64,000 nucleotides of DNA from Vibrio sp. HB236076. Lineage in GTDB: Bacteria > Pseudomonadota > Gammaproteobacteria > Enterobacterales > Vibrionaceae. Of this stretch, positions 38,693 through 46,662 are shown in pieces. Location of the stretch: NCBI RefSeq assembly GCF_040957575.1, contig NZ_CP162601.1:620001-684000 (forward strand), given 5' to 3'. The notes beneath the pieces were generated by a model that was not told the origin of the DNA, did no database searches, and worked only from the letters and a program-made list of their open reading frames with translations. Both the position numbers and the translations under genes were made by a program. The number at the start of each line of letters is the position of its first letter. Within the stretch, counting starts at the first letter, position 1.

Positions 38693-39649
38693 ATGGATTT
38701 GGCAACCCAACTCGAATTACTATTGGATGTGGCAGAATATGGCACGTTTGCCAAAGCTGCGGATCGCAACCACATCGACCGTTCGGCCTTGTCGAAACAA
38801 ATTAAAAAATTAGAAGACAGCCTTGGCCTGCGTTTGCTCAATCGCTCCACGCGTTCTCTGTCGCTGACCCAAGCTGGGGTCGAAATGGTCGCGCAAGCGA
38901 AAAAAGTGCGCGATGTCCTCACCGAAACCCGCAATAAAGCCTCTCTTTTTCAAAGCGAACCCAAAGGGCATTTAAAAATCTCCTGCTCGGCTTTTTTTGG
39001 TCGCACTTACTTGGGCCAAGCCGTACAAACCTTCATGAGACATTACCCAGGGGTAACGGTAGAGCTGCGTCTCGATGACGAACGCGTCGATGTGATCCAC
39101 GAAGGGTACGACGTGGCATTTCGCATTGGCCCGATTCAAGAGTCGAATATGATCGTGCGCCGCTTGGCGACCAACCACATGGCGTTGGTGGCCTCACGCG
39201 AATTTATTGTGCAACACGGCATGCCGCAAAGCCCAGAGGCACTCAGTCAGTTGCCGGCCATAGTTTACGCCAATCATCACTTTAAAACCGATAAATTGCG
39301 CATTGCGCCCACGCCGCAATCAAGGGAAATCAAAACCTATCCCATTCAGGGCGCGTATTTTGTCAATGAAACCGACTTGATTTTAGAGGCGGTTAAATCA
39401 GGGCTTGGTTTTGCTTTGATCGGCGAGTTTTTCCTCACCTCATCACTCGAGTCTCAAGGGCTTGTTCGCTTGTTACCCGACCATCACCTGCCGCCATTTG
39501 GGGAGATCTACGCCATGTACAGCCATCGCAACCAGCAACCTCTGGTCAAGCTGTTTATTGACTCTGTGCAGCAAAGTATTGGCACGCCTCCGGTTTGGCA
39601 ACAATTTGTCTCATCAGCGCCGTTGACGGTGGTTCACCATGCTGGGTAA
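38693..39649 (+). CDS. LysR-family transcriptional regulator
   Basis: A 318-residue LysR regulator. The N-terminal winged helix reads LELLLDVAEYGTFAKAADRNHIDRSALSKQIKKLEDSLGLRLLNRSTRSL, then the effector domain begins near residue 90 (GHLKISCSAFFGRTYLGQAV), of the CrgA/DsdC-like subgroup that carries RxGPxxxS-like motifs (FRIGPIQESNMIVRRL). I choose the second ATG at 38693, because the GAGGA ribosome site abuts the first. It stands alone, upstream of a porin on the same strand. Target and effector are unknown. Confidence 0.85.
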   Translation: MDLATQLELLLDVAEYGTFAKAADRNHIDRSALSKQIKKLEDSLGLRLLNRSTRSLSLTQAGVEMVAQAKKVRDVLTETRNKASLFQSEPKGHLKISCSAFFGRTYLGQAVQTFMRHYPGVTVELRLDDERVDVIHEGYDVAFRIGPIQESNMIVRRLATNHMALVASREFIVQHGMPQSPEALSQLPAIVYANHHFKTDKLRIAPTPQSREIKTYPIQGAYFVNETDLILEAVKSGLGFALIGEFFLTSSLESQGLVRLLPDHHLPPFGEIYAMYSHRNQQPLVKLFIDSVQQSIGTPPVWQQFVSSAPLTVVHHAG

Positions 39650-39803
39650 CGGAACTTGAGCGCTAAGTCGTTGTCCATACTGTGTTATTCTGTCTTTGTT
39701 GCGGCTTTTTCACCATAGTTCATAGTCAATATTGCACTGTCGTTTTTCATTGATATCACCATAATTAACCGCGTTTATTAGGAAATCATGCAGTGGTGAT
39801 ATC

Positions 39804-40790
39804 ATGGAAATGAAAAAAATAACGCTGGCGATCAGCGCCCTTCTTTTGAGCAACTCAGCTTTAGCTGCCACCGTGTATTCAGACGATGAAAAAGAACTGA
39901 ATATCCACGGCCGTGCACAAGGCATGTACTACTTTTCAGGTGATGACGACAGCGATGGCGATCAAAGCTACATTCGCGTTGGCCTGTCTGGCAAATCACA
40001 AATCAATCAAGACTACTACGCCTTTGGTCTTTATGAGCTTGAATTCAAATCTAACCGCCGCGACGACAGCGATGAAGACGATGAGTTTGATGTACGTAAA
40101 GGGTACATTGGTGTGGGTGCGGATTATGGTACCATCAGTTACGGCCGCCAATACGGCGCGGTGACATTGGTCTCTGATTACACCGATATCTTCCCTGAGT
40201 TTGGCAATGAAGCCGCCGGGGTGAGCTCTGACTTGTTCGGCACGGGCCGTTCGGATTCAGTATTTAAACTGACCGGTCACTACCAAGACTTGACGGTACA
40301 CGCTAGCTATCAAGCAGAAAACGACGAAGTCGTGCAAACCAATGGCGAGACCGATGCCTCTTCTTTTGGCCTCGCGGCGAATTATAAATTGCCGTACGGC
40401 TTTAATGTGGCATTGGGCTACAACCAAGGTGAAGGCCTCGACGAAGCCGACGATCAAACGCTGATCACAACGGCGATTTCATATCAGTACGACAAACTCT
40501 ACCTGGCAGCGCTGTACAGCGACGGCGAAAACTGGGCAAAAGACGGCTCAGAAGACGGCGTTGATTACACCGGTATTGAAGCGGTGGCAACCTACCAAGT
40601 AACCGAAAAACTGTCTGCGCTTATCGGCTACAATGGCCTTGAGCGCGATGATGAAGATACTGTCGATTCTTACTCGATCGGCGGTGAATATCAGCTGACG
40701 GAGAACTTTAAAACGTTAGCCGAATATAAGATCAACGACATCGAGGGTGAAGACGATATCTTTGCTGTCGCTGCGCGTTACTCGTTCTAA
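39804..40790 (+). CDS. Outer-membrane porin (OmpU/OmpC-type trimeric family)
   Basis: A 328-residue general porin. It begins with a signal peptide (ITLAISALLLSNSALA, cut after residue 22 or so), then beta strands such as ELNIHGRAQGMYYFSG and YIRVGLSGKSQINQDYYAFGLYELEF, the constriction-loop motif with PEFGNEAAGVSSDLF and ends in aromatic RYSF, the C-terminal signature recognised by BAM. The extracellular loops are very acidic (GDDDSDGDQ, RRDDSDEDDEFD), as in halophilic species. A start at 39810 is equally possible. A terminator follows at 40816. Confidence 0.87.
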   Translation: MEMKKITLAISALLLSNSALAATVYSDDEKELNIHGRAQGMYYFSGDDDSDGDQSYIRVGLSGKSQINQDYYAFGLYELEFKSNRRDDSDEDDEFDVRKGYIGVGADYGTISYGRQYGAVTLVSDYTDIFPEFGNEAAGVSSDLFGTGRSDSVFKLTGHYQDLTVHASYQAENDEVVQTNGETDASSFGLAANYKLPYGFNVALGYNQGEGLDEADDQTLITTAISYQYDKLYLAALYSDGENWAKDGSEDGVDYTGIEAVATYQVTEKLSALIGYNGLERDDEDTVDSYSIGGEYQLTENFKTLAEYKINDIEGEDDIFAVAARYSF

Positions 40791-40815
40791 CTCTGACAGA
40801 GCCGATATGACATTG

Positions 40816-40846
40816 AGCCCGCTGCATGTCGCCGCGGGCTTTTTTG
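40816..40846 (+). terminator. Terminator of the porin gene
   Basis: AGCCCGC pairs with GCGGGCT around an 11-base loop, followed by six T, 25 bases past the stop. Confidence 0.88.
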
Positions 40847-40959
40847 CGTCAATGCGCAGTGATGCTGGTGAGTGGTTTAACCCTCTAGGGTGATCAGTTA
40901 TTGAGCTCGATGGGTATTTACCTGTGACATTCTGACCACAATGAATGGTGTTATTGTAA

Positions 40960-40975
40960 CGTGACCTAAATCACG
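40960..40975. promoter_or_regulatory. CRP-like box
   Basis: GTGA and TCAC are separated by six bases (CCTAAA), matching the CRP dyad. It lies in a gap between two convergent genes, 90-140 bases ahead of a terminator. Confidence 0.55.
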
Positions 40976-40989
40976 AAAAACCGTATTCT

Positions 40990-41098
40990 AGCCCGGTTAG
41001 CGAATCCACTGCCTTGAACGCTAATTACTTTTTTCATGATTTGTAACTCCTGTTATAATCCTTTTTTGCAGCAAATCCCCTTGCTGCATTTTTTTTTG
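40990..41098 (+). ncRNA. Candidate CRP-regulated small RNA
   Basis: A CRP-like dyad at 40960 is followed by a terminator with a 7-bp stem (GCAGCAA/TTGCTGC) and ten T at 41068-41098. A transcript starting near 41000 would be about 90 nt with an unstructured AU-rich body and an AACTCCTG segment that could pair with Shine-Dalgarno sites. The 5' end is uncertain, and no known RNA is recognised. Confidence 0.4.
41068..41098 (+). terminator. Intrinsic terminator on the + strand between convergent genes
   Basis: GCAGCAA and TTGCTGC pair around ATCCCC, followed by A and then nine T. It points rightward and cannot serve the leftward esterase gene, and the porin has its own terminator 250 bases before. 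Confidence 0.85.
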
Positions 41099-41148
41099 CC
41101 TATTGGTTACCTATCCCAAATGGTGGTCACTTTACTCTACATCCAATG

Positions 41149-42036
41149 CTACTTGGTGACGGAAAGAGGCAGATAGCGCTGCACAAAAGCAATGACTTGG
41201 TCGACATAAGCTGGACTATCGAAAATGGCCGCACTGTGTCCGACGCCATACTCGATTAACAGCGTATTATCGACACCGGCTTGATCGAGTTTCGCTTTTA
41301 ATCGTTCGCTTTGGGCTAGTGGAACCCGTTTATCTTGGTCGCCGTGCATTAAAAGATAAGGCGGGCTCTGCTTAGAAATGTAGTGTACTGGCGAAGCTTG
41401 ACGAGCTAACTCTGGATTATCCGTTGGAAGAGTACCGAGAAATCTCGCCACGGAAGAGCGCTCTGACACAATCTTATTGCCTTTTTTTCCTAACGCTAAT
41501 AAGTCTGTTGGTCCAAAGAAGCTAACGACGGCGAGTACGTTGTAATTAGCTTGACCATAAAACGTCACACTTTTATCGCGGTTAAGTGCACCGATTAAGC
41601 TGGCGAGGTGTCCACCGGCAGAGCGGCCCATCACAATGATATCTTGGCTGGCTAAGTGATATTGTGATGATAGCGTTTGCAGGTGATTTAACGCCGCATT
41701 GATATCGATGACTGGTGCGGGAAAAACCGCTTCACCACTAAGACGATAATTAACGGCAGCGAGTGCGTACCCTTGGTCAAGCACGCGTTTGAGCAGTAAT
41801 GGGTTTTTGGTCGGTAATTGATCTTTACTACCGCGCTTCCACGCACCGCCGTGGATCCAAATCAGTAACGGGCGCGCTGCGGCGAGTGGTTTTTTACTCG
41901 GGATATACAGGTCGAGCGAGAGAGGGGCCCCTTGAGGATGATCGATTGCGATGTCTTGGTGTAAAACATGTGGTGGCAATGTGGCAGCGGTGTTAAAGCT
42001 GAATAATAGGGTGAAAAGCGCAGTGATGAACTTCAT
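41149..42036 (-). CDS. Exported alpha/beta-hydrolase (esterase)
   Basis: A 295-residue serine hydrolase with signal peptide (FITALFTLLFSFNTAATL), so probably periplasmic. It has the esterase/lipase oxyanion motif HGGAWKRG (about 66-73), the nucleophile elbow GRSAGGHLASL, the acid in GDQDKRVPL and His in GVGHSAAIF. The pattern is that of BD-FAE-like carboxylesterases. It begins 63 bases after the TonB-dependent receptor gene, so the two are very likely co-transcribed under Fur control, and cleavage of an imported ferric siderophore ester is a fair inference. Confidence 0.8.
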   Translation of the reverse strand: MKFITALFTLLFSFNTAATLPPHVLHQDIAIDHPQGAPLSLDLYIPSKKPLAAARPLLIWIHGGAWKRGSKDQLPTKNPLLLKRVLDQGYALAAVNYRLSGEAVFPAPVIDINAALNHLQTLSSQYHLASQDIIVMGRSAGGHLASLIGALNRDKSVTFYGQANYNVLAVVSFFGPTDLLALGKKGNKIVSERSSVARFLGTLPTDNPELARQASPVHYISKQSPPYLLMHGDQDKRVPLAQSERLKAKLDQAGVDNTLLIEYGVGHSAAIFDSPAYVDQVIAFVQRYLPLSVTK

Positions 42037-42099
42037 TTTATTCCTTATTTATTCAAGGCCTTGAATAAGGCCTTGTGATCTTATCTCTCTGTGATGTCG

Positions 42100-43983
42100 T
42101 TAAAAATTCACGTGCATAGCAAGCCAATATCGACGGCCATAATCAACGTAACCGTATTCTTGGTAGGTGGTTTCTTTATCAAAGATGTTGTAAACGGCGG
42201 CCATTGCTTTGAGCGAAGGCGTCACTTGCCAGTGCGCGCCGCTGTCAAAAACCGTTATAGAAGGAGCAAGGTTATTACGCGAGTTGGTCGTGATGGTATT
42301 GTTATCTTTACCGCGATAATTTGCCGATAACCAATAGCCGACTTGGTCGCTCAATTGCCATTGTCCGTTAAGGCTGACTAAGTGTTCAGGCATTTGTGTG
42401 AGTGGTTGGCCGCGGTCCTCGCCCGATAACTGTTCGCTGTGTGTATAGGTGTAACTTAAATTGATCTTGATTTGTTGGCTAAGTTCACTCGATAGACTGG
42501 TTTCAACACCATATGCAAAGGCCTGATCAATATTGTTATAACGGCTGTCACAATAGGTCTCAGTACAATTTTCCTCAAGATCCTCGGTATCGATTTTATC
42601 GTTAAAATCATTGTAAAATACCGTGATATTAGCGTTTAGCGATGAATTGTCGTGATAATACAATCCCATCTCAGAGTTGATCGATTGCTCTGGCGTTAGA
42701 TCGCTATTTCCGTAAACGTCACATCGCCCGTTACAGCTTTCTTGAACCCAGTCTGCTTCCATTTCCGTTAACGATGGCGCTCGGTAACCCGTAGAGATTC
42801 CGCTTTTAAGCGTCCATTGCGGCGCTAAGTGATAAACACTGTAAAGGCGGGGGCTTAAATGGCCATCAAACTGTTGGTTATCGTCGTACCTCATCCCTAA
42901 GGTTAAAGTCCAATCATCGTTCAGTCGCCACTCATCTTCGATAAATACTGACCACTGCCCGTTGCTAAAAAGGTACTCATTGTTGTCTAGCGCTTGGTAC
43001 TCAAGTGTACTGCCAAGTGTCAGGTAGTGGTTAAGGCTTGCCACTGACCATTGAGAATGAGCCTGGTAGTTCTCAACTTTGAGCTCTCGTCCTCGATTCT
43101 CTATTTGTTCGTAAGTGAGGTAGGAATCCCCTTGCCAATCTAGGTAGCGGCCTTGGTGTGCAAGCCCAAATGAGACACGATCATTGTTGGTTTCAGAATC
43201 ACGAGTACGGGATTTATCCGCGCTATTTTTACGTGTTTGATCGTGAAACGTGGCATCAAAAGTCAGACGGTCAGCTTCGGTGGCTTGGTAATAGAGAGAC
43301 GTTCTGACATTGTCCAGCCTTTTACTGCCATTGGCGTATAAAATGTCATCTTCTTGTTGTTCTTGATATAAGCCGCTGATCGCGCCACTGAGTTTATCTT
43401 GGTACAGAGGCCCGGCGAGCGATAACTGGCCTTGATAAAAGTTGCCATAGTCAGCGTCTTCTTGGAGTACGGTTTCTACACGTAGTGAGCCTTGCCAGGT
43501 AGCAAACTCTTGACGTGTGATGATATTTATCACCCCACCAATGGCATCGGAGCCGTATAACGTTGACATGGGCCCGCGTATGACTTCAATGCGATCAATC
43601 ATCTCAATCGAGGGTAACCAATCTTGCTCAAAGCCACCACTGCTGCTGACTTGAGTTTCGCGCCCCGATTGTTTGCGGCCGTTCACTAAAATGGCGGTGT
43701 AGTCTGCTGGCATACCTCGAATGGAAATGTCCTGTCGGGAACCTCCACTTGTGACGGTAACCCCAGGAACATTTTTTAGGGCATCGGTGAGATCGCGATA
43801 AGCGCGCTGCTCAATGTCTTCTCGAGTGATCACACTGATCGATGAAGGGGCTTCAAGCTCGGTTTGTTGATACCCAGTTGCAGTCACTACCAGATGTTCT
43901 GTCTGATTATCTTGAGCAAAGAGGGATACAGGCAACAGGGCACTCAACAAGAAAGGCAGAGAGCACACAGCAAACGATTTCAT
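42100..43983 (-). CDS. TonB-dependent siderophore receptor
   Basis: A 627-residue outer-membrane receptor. From the ATG at 43983 it has a signal peptide (SFAVCSLPFLLSALLPVSLFAQ), a TonB box region (EHLVVTAT), a plug domain (residues about 40-160, with SISVITREDIEQRAYRDLTDALKNVPGV and EVIRGPMSTLYGSDAIGGVINIITR) and a C-terminal barrel ending in aromatic HVNF. Motifs resemble IrgA and other catecholate receptors. The Fur boxes just upstream make it iron-repressed. An earlier start at 44049 would fall within the Fur boxes and is unlikely. An esterase gene follows in the same direction. Confidence 0.88.
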   Translation of the reverse strand: MKSFAVCSLPFLLSALLPVSLFAQDNQTEHLVVTATGYQQTELEAPSSISVITREDIEQRAYRDLTDALKNVPGVTVTSGGSRQDISIRGMPADYTAILVNGRKQSGRETQVSSSGGFEQDWLPSIEMIDRIEVIRGPMSTLYGSDAIGGVINIITRQEFATWQGSLRVETVLQEDADYGNFYQGQLSLAGPLYQDKLSGAISGLYQEQQEDDILYANGSKRLDNVRTSLYYQATEADRLTFDATFHDQTRKNSADKSRTRDSETNNDRVSFGLAHQGRYLDWQGDSYLTYEQIENRGRELKVENYQAHSQWSVASLNHYLTLGSTLEYQALDNNEYLFSNGQWSVFIEDEWRLNDDWTLTLGMRYDDNQQFDGHLSPRLYSVYHLAPQWTLKSGISTGYRAPSLTEMEADWVQESCNGRCDVYGNSDLTPEQSINSEMGLYYHDNSSLNANITVFYNDFNDKIDTEDLEENCTETYCDSRYNNIDQAFAYGVETSLSSELSQQIKINLSYTYTHSEQLSGEDRGQPLTQMPEHLVSLNGQWQLSDQVGYWLSANYRGKDNNTITTNSRNNLAPSITVFDSGAHWQVTPSLKAMAAVYNIFDKETTYQEYGYVDYGRRYWLAMHVNF

Positions 43984-44002
43984 GAATAACAAAGTTCCAT
44001 TT

Positions 44003-44047
44003 AATTGATAATTGTTATCAATTAAATAGAGAATGACAATTATTCGC
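44003..44047 (-). promoter_or_regulatory. Fur boxes upstream of the TonB receptor
   Basis: The first site is a perfect inverted repeat of AATTGATAA and TTATCAATT around TTG (44003-44023). The second (44029-44047, GAGAATGACAATTATTCGC) matches the 19-base Fur consensus at about 14 positions. Both lie within 65 bases of the start. Confidence 0.8.
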
Positions 44048-44147
44048 AATCATATCATTATCGATTTTGTGCAAGACCACTATTCTCAATATGGATAGTG
44101 GGTCACGTGATCTCGGCCTTTTTTGTTATTCTTGTGGCGATCTGACG

Positions 44148-45086
44148 TTAGGCTTTTGAAGATTCTTCATCAAAGTGGGCCTTAAACAATCCTCGAACCC
44201 ATTCACACATCGGGTCATTGTGAAATCGTTTGTGCCAATACAAAAACACCGAAGAAAAGTGTAACTGCAACGCTTTGGGAACCTCGCGTGTGATGAGCCT
44301 AGGATCGCGGCACGCTTCTTCGGCGTATGGCGTTGGCAGGTGAAAAACGATATCAGAACACGCTGCGATATCAGGGGCTGAGCTAAAGTGCGACAGTTGT
44401 ACCGGGATCGATAAGCGATTTTTTTTGTTGCTCAAGCCAAGCTCAATAAATTTATGTTCAAAAGAAAGGGTTTGTTCACCTTGTAATGAAATTTGGCCAA
44501 AGTGACATTCAAGTAAGGCTTCTGGGGTCAGAGGGCGTGTTGCCAGAGGGTGATTTTTGTTCATTAATAGCCGAAAGTCGCGCTTGGCCACCGCCATACG
44601 GTATAGGTTTTGATCCGAGTGCTCGGGTTGATGAGAAGACAGGACAAAGTGAACATTACCGTCAATCAGCGCGTCAAAATGGCGCTGTGCATTGCTATTA
44701 ATATTGATTTTCATGTTTGGGGCTTGACGGCGAATCTCACCGACAATGGTGGGTAAAATACGATTAATTTGTGGCTGAAGGCCAAAAAATTTAATCGTGC
44801 TGGTACAAAGTTCGGGTTGAAAAGATTGTTTGTGTATTAGTACCTCAAGGCTGTTGATGACCTGAGTGATATCTTGCAGAATTTGTCGGGCTTTCGCGGT
44901 GGTGTCGTACCCCGAAGGAGAGCGAACCAGCAAGTCATCATCAAATAACCCACGCATCTTTTGTAAAGTACGGCTAACAGAAGATTGACTGATATTCATA
45001 CTATAAGCGGTGTTAGAAACGTGTTTTTCTTCCAACAGCGTTTTTAAAATCAGCAGCGATTGAATATCGACTTGAGAAAGCTCCAT
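44148..45086 (-). CDS. LysR-family transcriptional regulator
   Basis: A 312-residue LysR regulator with helix-turn-helix in ILKTLLEEKHVSNTAYSMNISQSSVSRTLQKMRGLFDDDLLVRSPSGYD, and an effector domain from about residue 95. The ATG at 45086 has a very good ribosome site (AAGGAAGGAG); the earlier frame to 45134 has none. It points the same way as the TonB receptor gene that follows. In V. cholerae, irgA is divergent from the LysR gene irgB; this gene could be a relocated counterpart, but a role in iron uptake is only inference. Confidence 0.85.
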   Translation of the reverse strand: MELSQVDIQSLLILKTLLEEKHVSNTAYSMNISQSSVSRTLQKMRGLFDDDLLVRSPSGYDTTAKARQILQDITQVINSLEVLIHKQSFQPELCTSTIKFFGLQPQINRILPTIVGEIRRQAPNMKININSNAQRHFDALIDGNVHFVLSSHQPEHSDQNLYRMAVAKRDFRLLMNKNHPLATRPLTPEALLECHFGQISLQGEQTLSFEHKFIELGLSNKKNRLSIPVQLSHFSSAPDIAACSDIVFHLPTPYAEEACRDPRLITREVPKALQLHFSSVFLYWHKRFHNDPMCEWVRGLFKAHFDEESSKA

Positions 45087-45270
45087 GGCTCCTTCCTTAC
45101 TTCGGTTAGTAAAATCAAGCCGATAGTATTTCACGCGGTTGTCCTAAAAACAACGTGACTGAAACCCCAATAACCTCATCACCTAACACCGCCTTGAGGA
45201 GGTTTTTACCTTAATTTGTCATTATATAAGCCCCGTCAATTAAACTGGCGTTATTTATTTGGAGAGTGTC

Positions 45271-45459
45271 ATGTCTCAATTTAGCCGCGCGACCCGCGCC
45301 TTGCTTTTAGTCAGTGTGATGGGATTAATGGCGTGCAGCCCAGAGGTGGGCAGCGAACAATGGTGCCAAGAAATGGACGACAAACCAAAAGGTGACTGGA
45401 CCGCCAATCAGGTTGGCGAGTATGCCGAGCACTGCATTTTTCGCAAGACACAAAAGTAA
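45271..45459 (+). CDS. Small lipoprotein, DUF3012 family
   Basis: A 62-residue precursor with a lipobox (LLVSVMGLMAC), which gives a mature protein of about 40 residues. CSPEVGSEQWCQEMDDKPKGDWTANQVGEYAEHCIF is the hallmark of the short DUF3012 family, found in Vibrio and relatives and of unknown function. The two Cys in the mature part beside the lipid Cys may form a disulfide. GGAGAG precedes the ATG. The next gene is another small lipoprotein on the same strand, 89 bases on. Confidence 0.8.
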   Translation: MSQFSRATRALLLVSVMGLMACSPEVGSEQWCQEMDDKPKGDWTANQVGEYAEHCIFRKTQK

Positions 45460-45548
45460 CCACCGCACCTTCAACAAGGTGACCCCATGTCGTTGCTCCG
45501 CTTGGTGATGTGGTTGTCGATTCACTTTTACGCATAGAGAATAACCCG

Positions 45549-45728
45549 ATGAAATTATCCCTTTTATTACTCAGTAGTGTGCTCTTGTTATCAGGATGCC
45601 AACTCACGCGCGTTGAAGGGCGCTTAGACAATGTCGACGTGAAAGTGGGCTCCGATGGTGGCCACGGCGGTCATCACAGCCACGGTAAATTTTGCCCGCC
45701 GGGCCAAGCGAAAAAAGGGGCCTGTTAA
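45549..45728 (+). CDS. Small lipoprotein with His-rich C-terminus
   Basis: A 59-residue precursor with lipobox LLSGC and a mature part with LTRVEGRLDNVDVKVGSDGG followed by a glycine/histidine-rich stretch (HGGHHSHGKF) and PPGQAKKGAC. The histidine cluster could bind a metal. I do not recognise a named family. The start at ATG 45549 gives a normal lipoprotein signal; an earlier in-frame start is without merit. The DUF3012 gene precedes it, possibly in one transcript. Confidence 0.65.
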   Translation: MKLSLLLLSSVLLLSGCQLTRVEGRLDNVDVKVGSDGGHGGHHSHGKFCPPGQAKKGAC

Positions 45729-45809
45729 CATTTTCGCGAGGTGGTTTGCGAAGCGCTTTTACCTAAGCTCACTTTACCTAAGTCTAATGCACCTAAGCCC
45801 ACGCAACCT

Positions 45810-46625
45810 CTAAGGCCAGGTGGGGTGTGTCACCACCTCAATGCCTCGTTGTGCTAACGCGCGCTTTAATGCGGCGACTTGGCTGGCATTACTGGCGGCT
45901 AATTGGCCGTGTTCGTCGAACAGGTTATTTTCAAACCCAACGCGCACATCCGCGCCGAGTGAGGCGGCGTAGCACAGACACGCCTGCTCTTGAGCGCCAA
46001 ACGCACAGACCGCCCAAGGCACCGCAATATCAGACAACAACGGCATGAAGGCGTCTAAATCTTGGGGGTGAGATTGTTGGTGTTGCTGATAACGACCAAG
46101 CACAATCAACAGGTGATGGGGCGAATCGAGGATCGTGCCGCGTTGGCGCAAGGCGCCATACTCACGCACTTGCTCAGGGGTATAGAGAATGTATTGCACT
46201 AGGGTGTTTTGCTTTGCGAGTCGCTGAAAAAACGCCGCCGCTAAGGGCTCACTCTCCGGGCTTGGGATCAGCTCAGCCAGTGCCAGTGAAGTGGCCTCGG
46301 GTTGAAGGGTGTCAACGAGTGCCATTTGTTGCTCTGGAGAGTAACGGCCGACCGCTTCGGTGGTTAACTGGACCAAGGCTTGGTCGCCAACTGCCTGCTT
46401 GACCATTTGATAGACTTCTCGATTCTCCTCCACCGCCAAGCTGTGTACGCCATTGGCATCGCGGGCGTGTAAGTGAATCATACTGGCGCCTGCCGCGACG
46501 CACTGCTGAGCTTCTATCGCCATCTCTTGTGCCGTGATGGGCAAATGTGGGTGATGGTCTTTGCTGTGCCTCGCGCCATTGGCGGCGACGATGATACGAG
46601 TGGCGTGAGGGGTTGGCGTACTCAT
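45810..46625 (-). CDS. BKACE (beta-keto acid cleavage enzyme, DUF849) family protein
   Basis: A 271-residue TIM-barrel protein of the DUF849 family. Members such as 3-keto-5-aminohexanoate cleavage enzyme swap an acetyl-CoA for a beta-keto acid fragment. Metal-binding residues are in MIHLHARD (two His), and VQLTTEAVGRY lies on the following strand. AAGGAAA precedes the ATG. It is 37 bases behind a class III aminotransferase gene, probably co-transcribed, which suggests that an amino acid is deaminated to the beta-keto substrate. The exact substrate is unknown; carnitine- or beta-amino-acid-like compounds are possible. Confidence 0.78.
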   Translation of the reverse strand: MSTPTPHATRIIVAANGARHSKDHHPHLPITAQEMAIEAQQCVAAGASMIHLHARDANGVHSLAVEENREVYQMVKQAVGDQALVQLTTEAVGRYSPEQQMALVDTLQPEATSLALAELIPSPESEPLAAAFFQRLAKQNTLVQYILYTPEQVREYGALRQRGTILDSPHHLLIVLGRYQQHQQSHPQDLDAFMPLLSDIAVPWAVCAFGAQEQACLCYAASLGADVRVGFENNLFDEHGQLAASNASQVAALKRALAQRGIEVVTHPTWP

Positions 46626-46662
46626 GGGGTTTCCTTATCAATGGGGTGTTTCTTCAATGTGG

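Larger units (their letters stand above)
40791..41148. other. Gap between convergent porin and esterase genes
   Basis: Convergent genes usually need only terminators here, yet this 358-base gap also has a CRP-like box (40960-40975), an extended -10 element (TGTTATAAT near 41051), and a second strong + strand terminator (41068-41098). A small RNA is the simplest explanation. Confidence 0.55.

Noticed and set aside
44049..44147. irgB-irgA type divergent arrangement
   Set aside because: The LysR gene here points the same way as the receptor, unlike V. cholerae irgB, so the name was not transferred.
45729..45809. Short CCTAAG repeats after the His-rich lipoprotein
   Set aside because: Only three or four imperfect words of six bases in 60 bases; too weak to call a repeat element.
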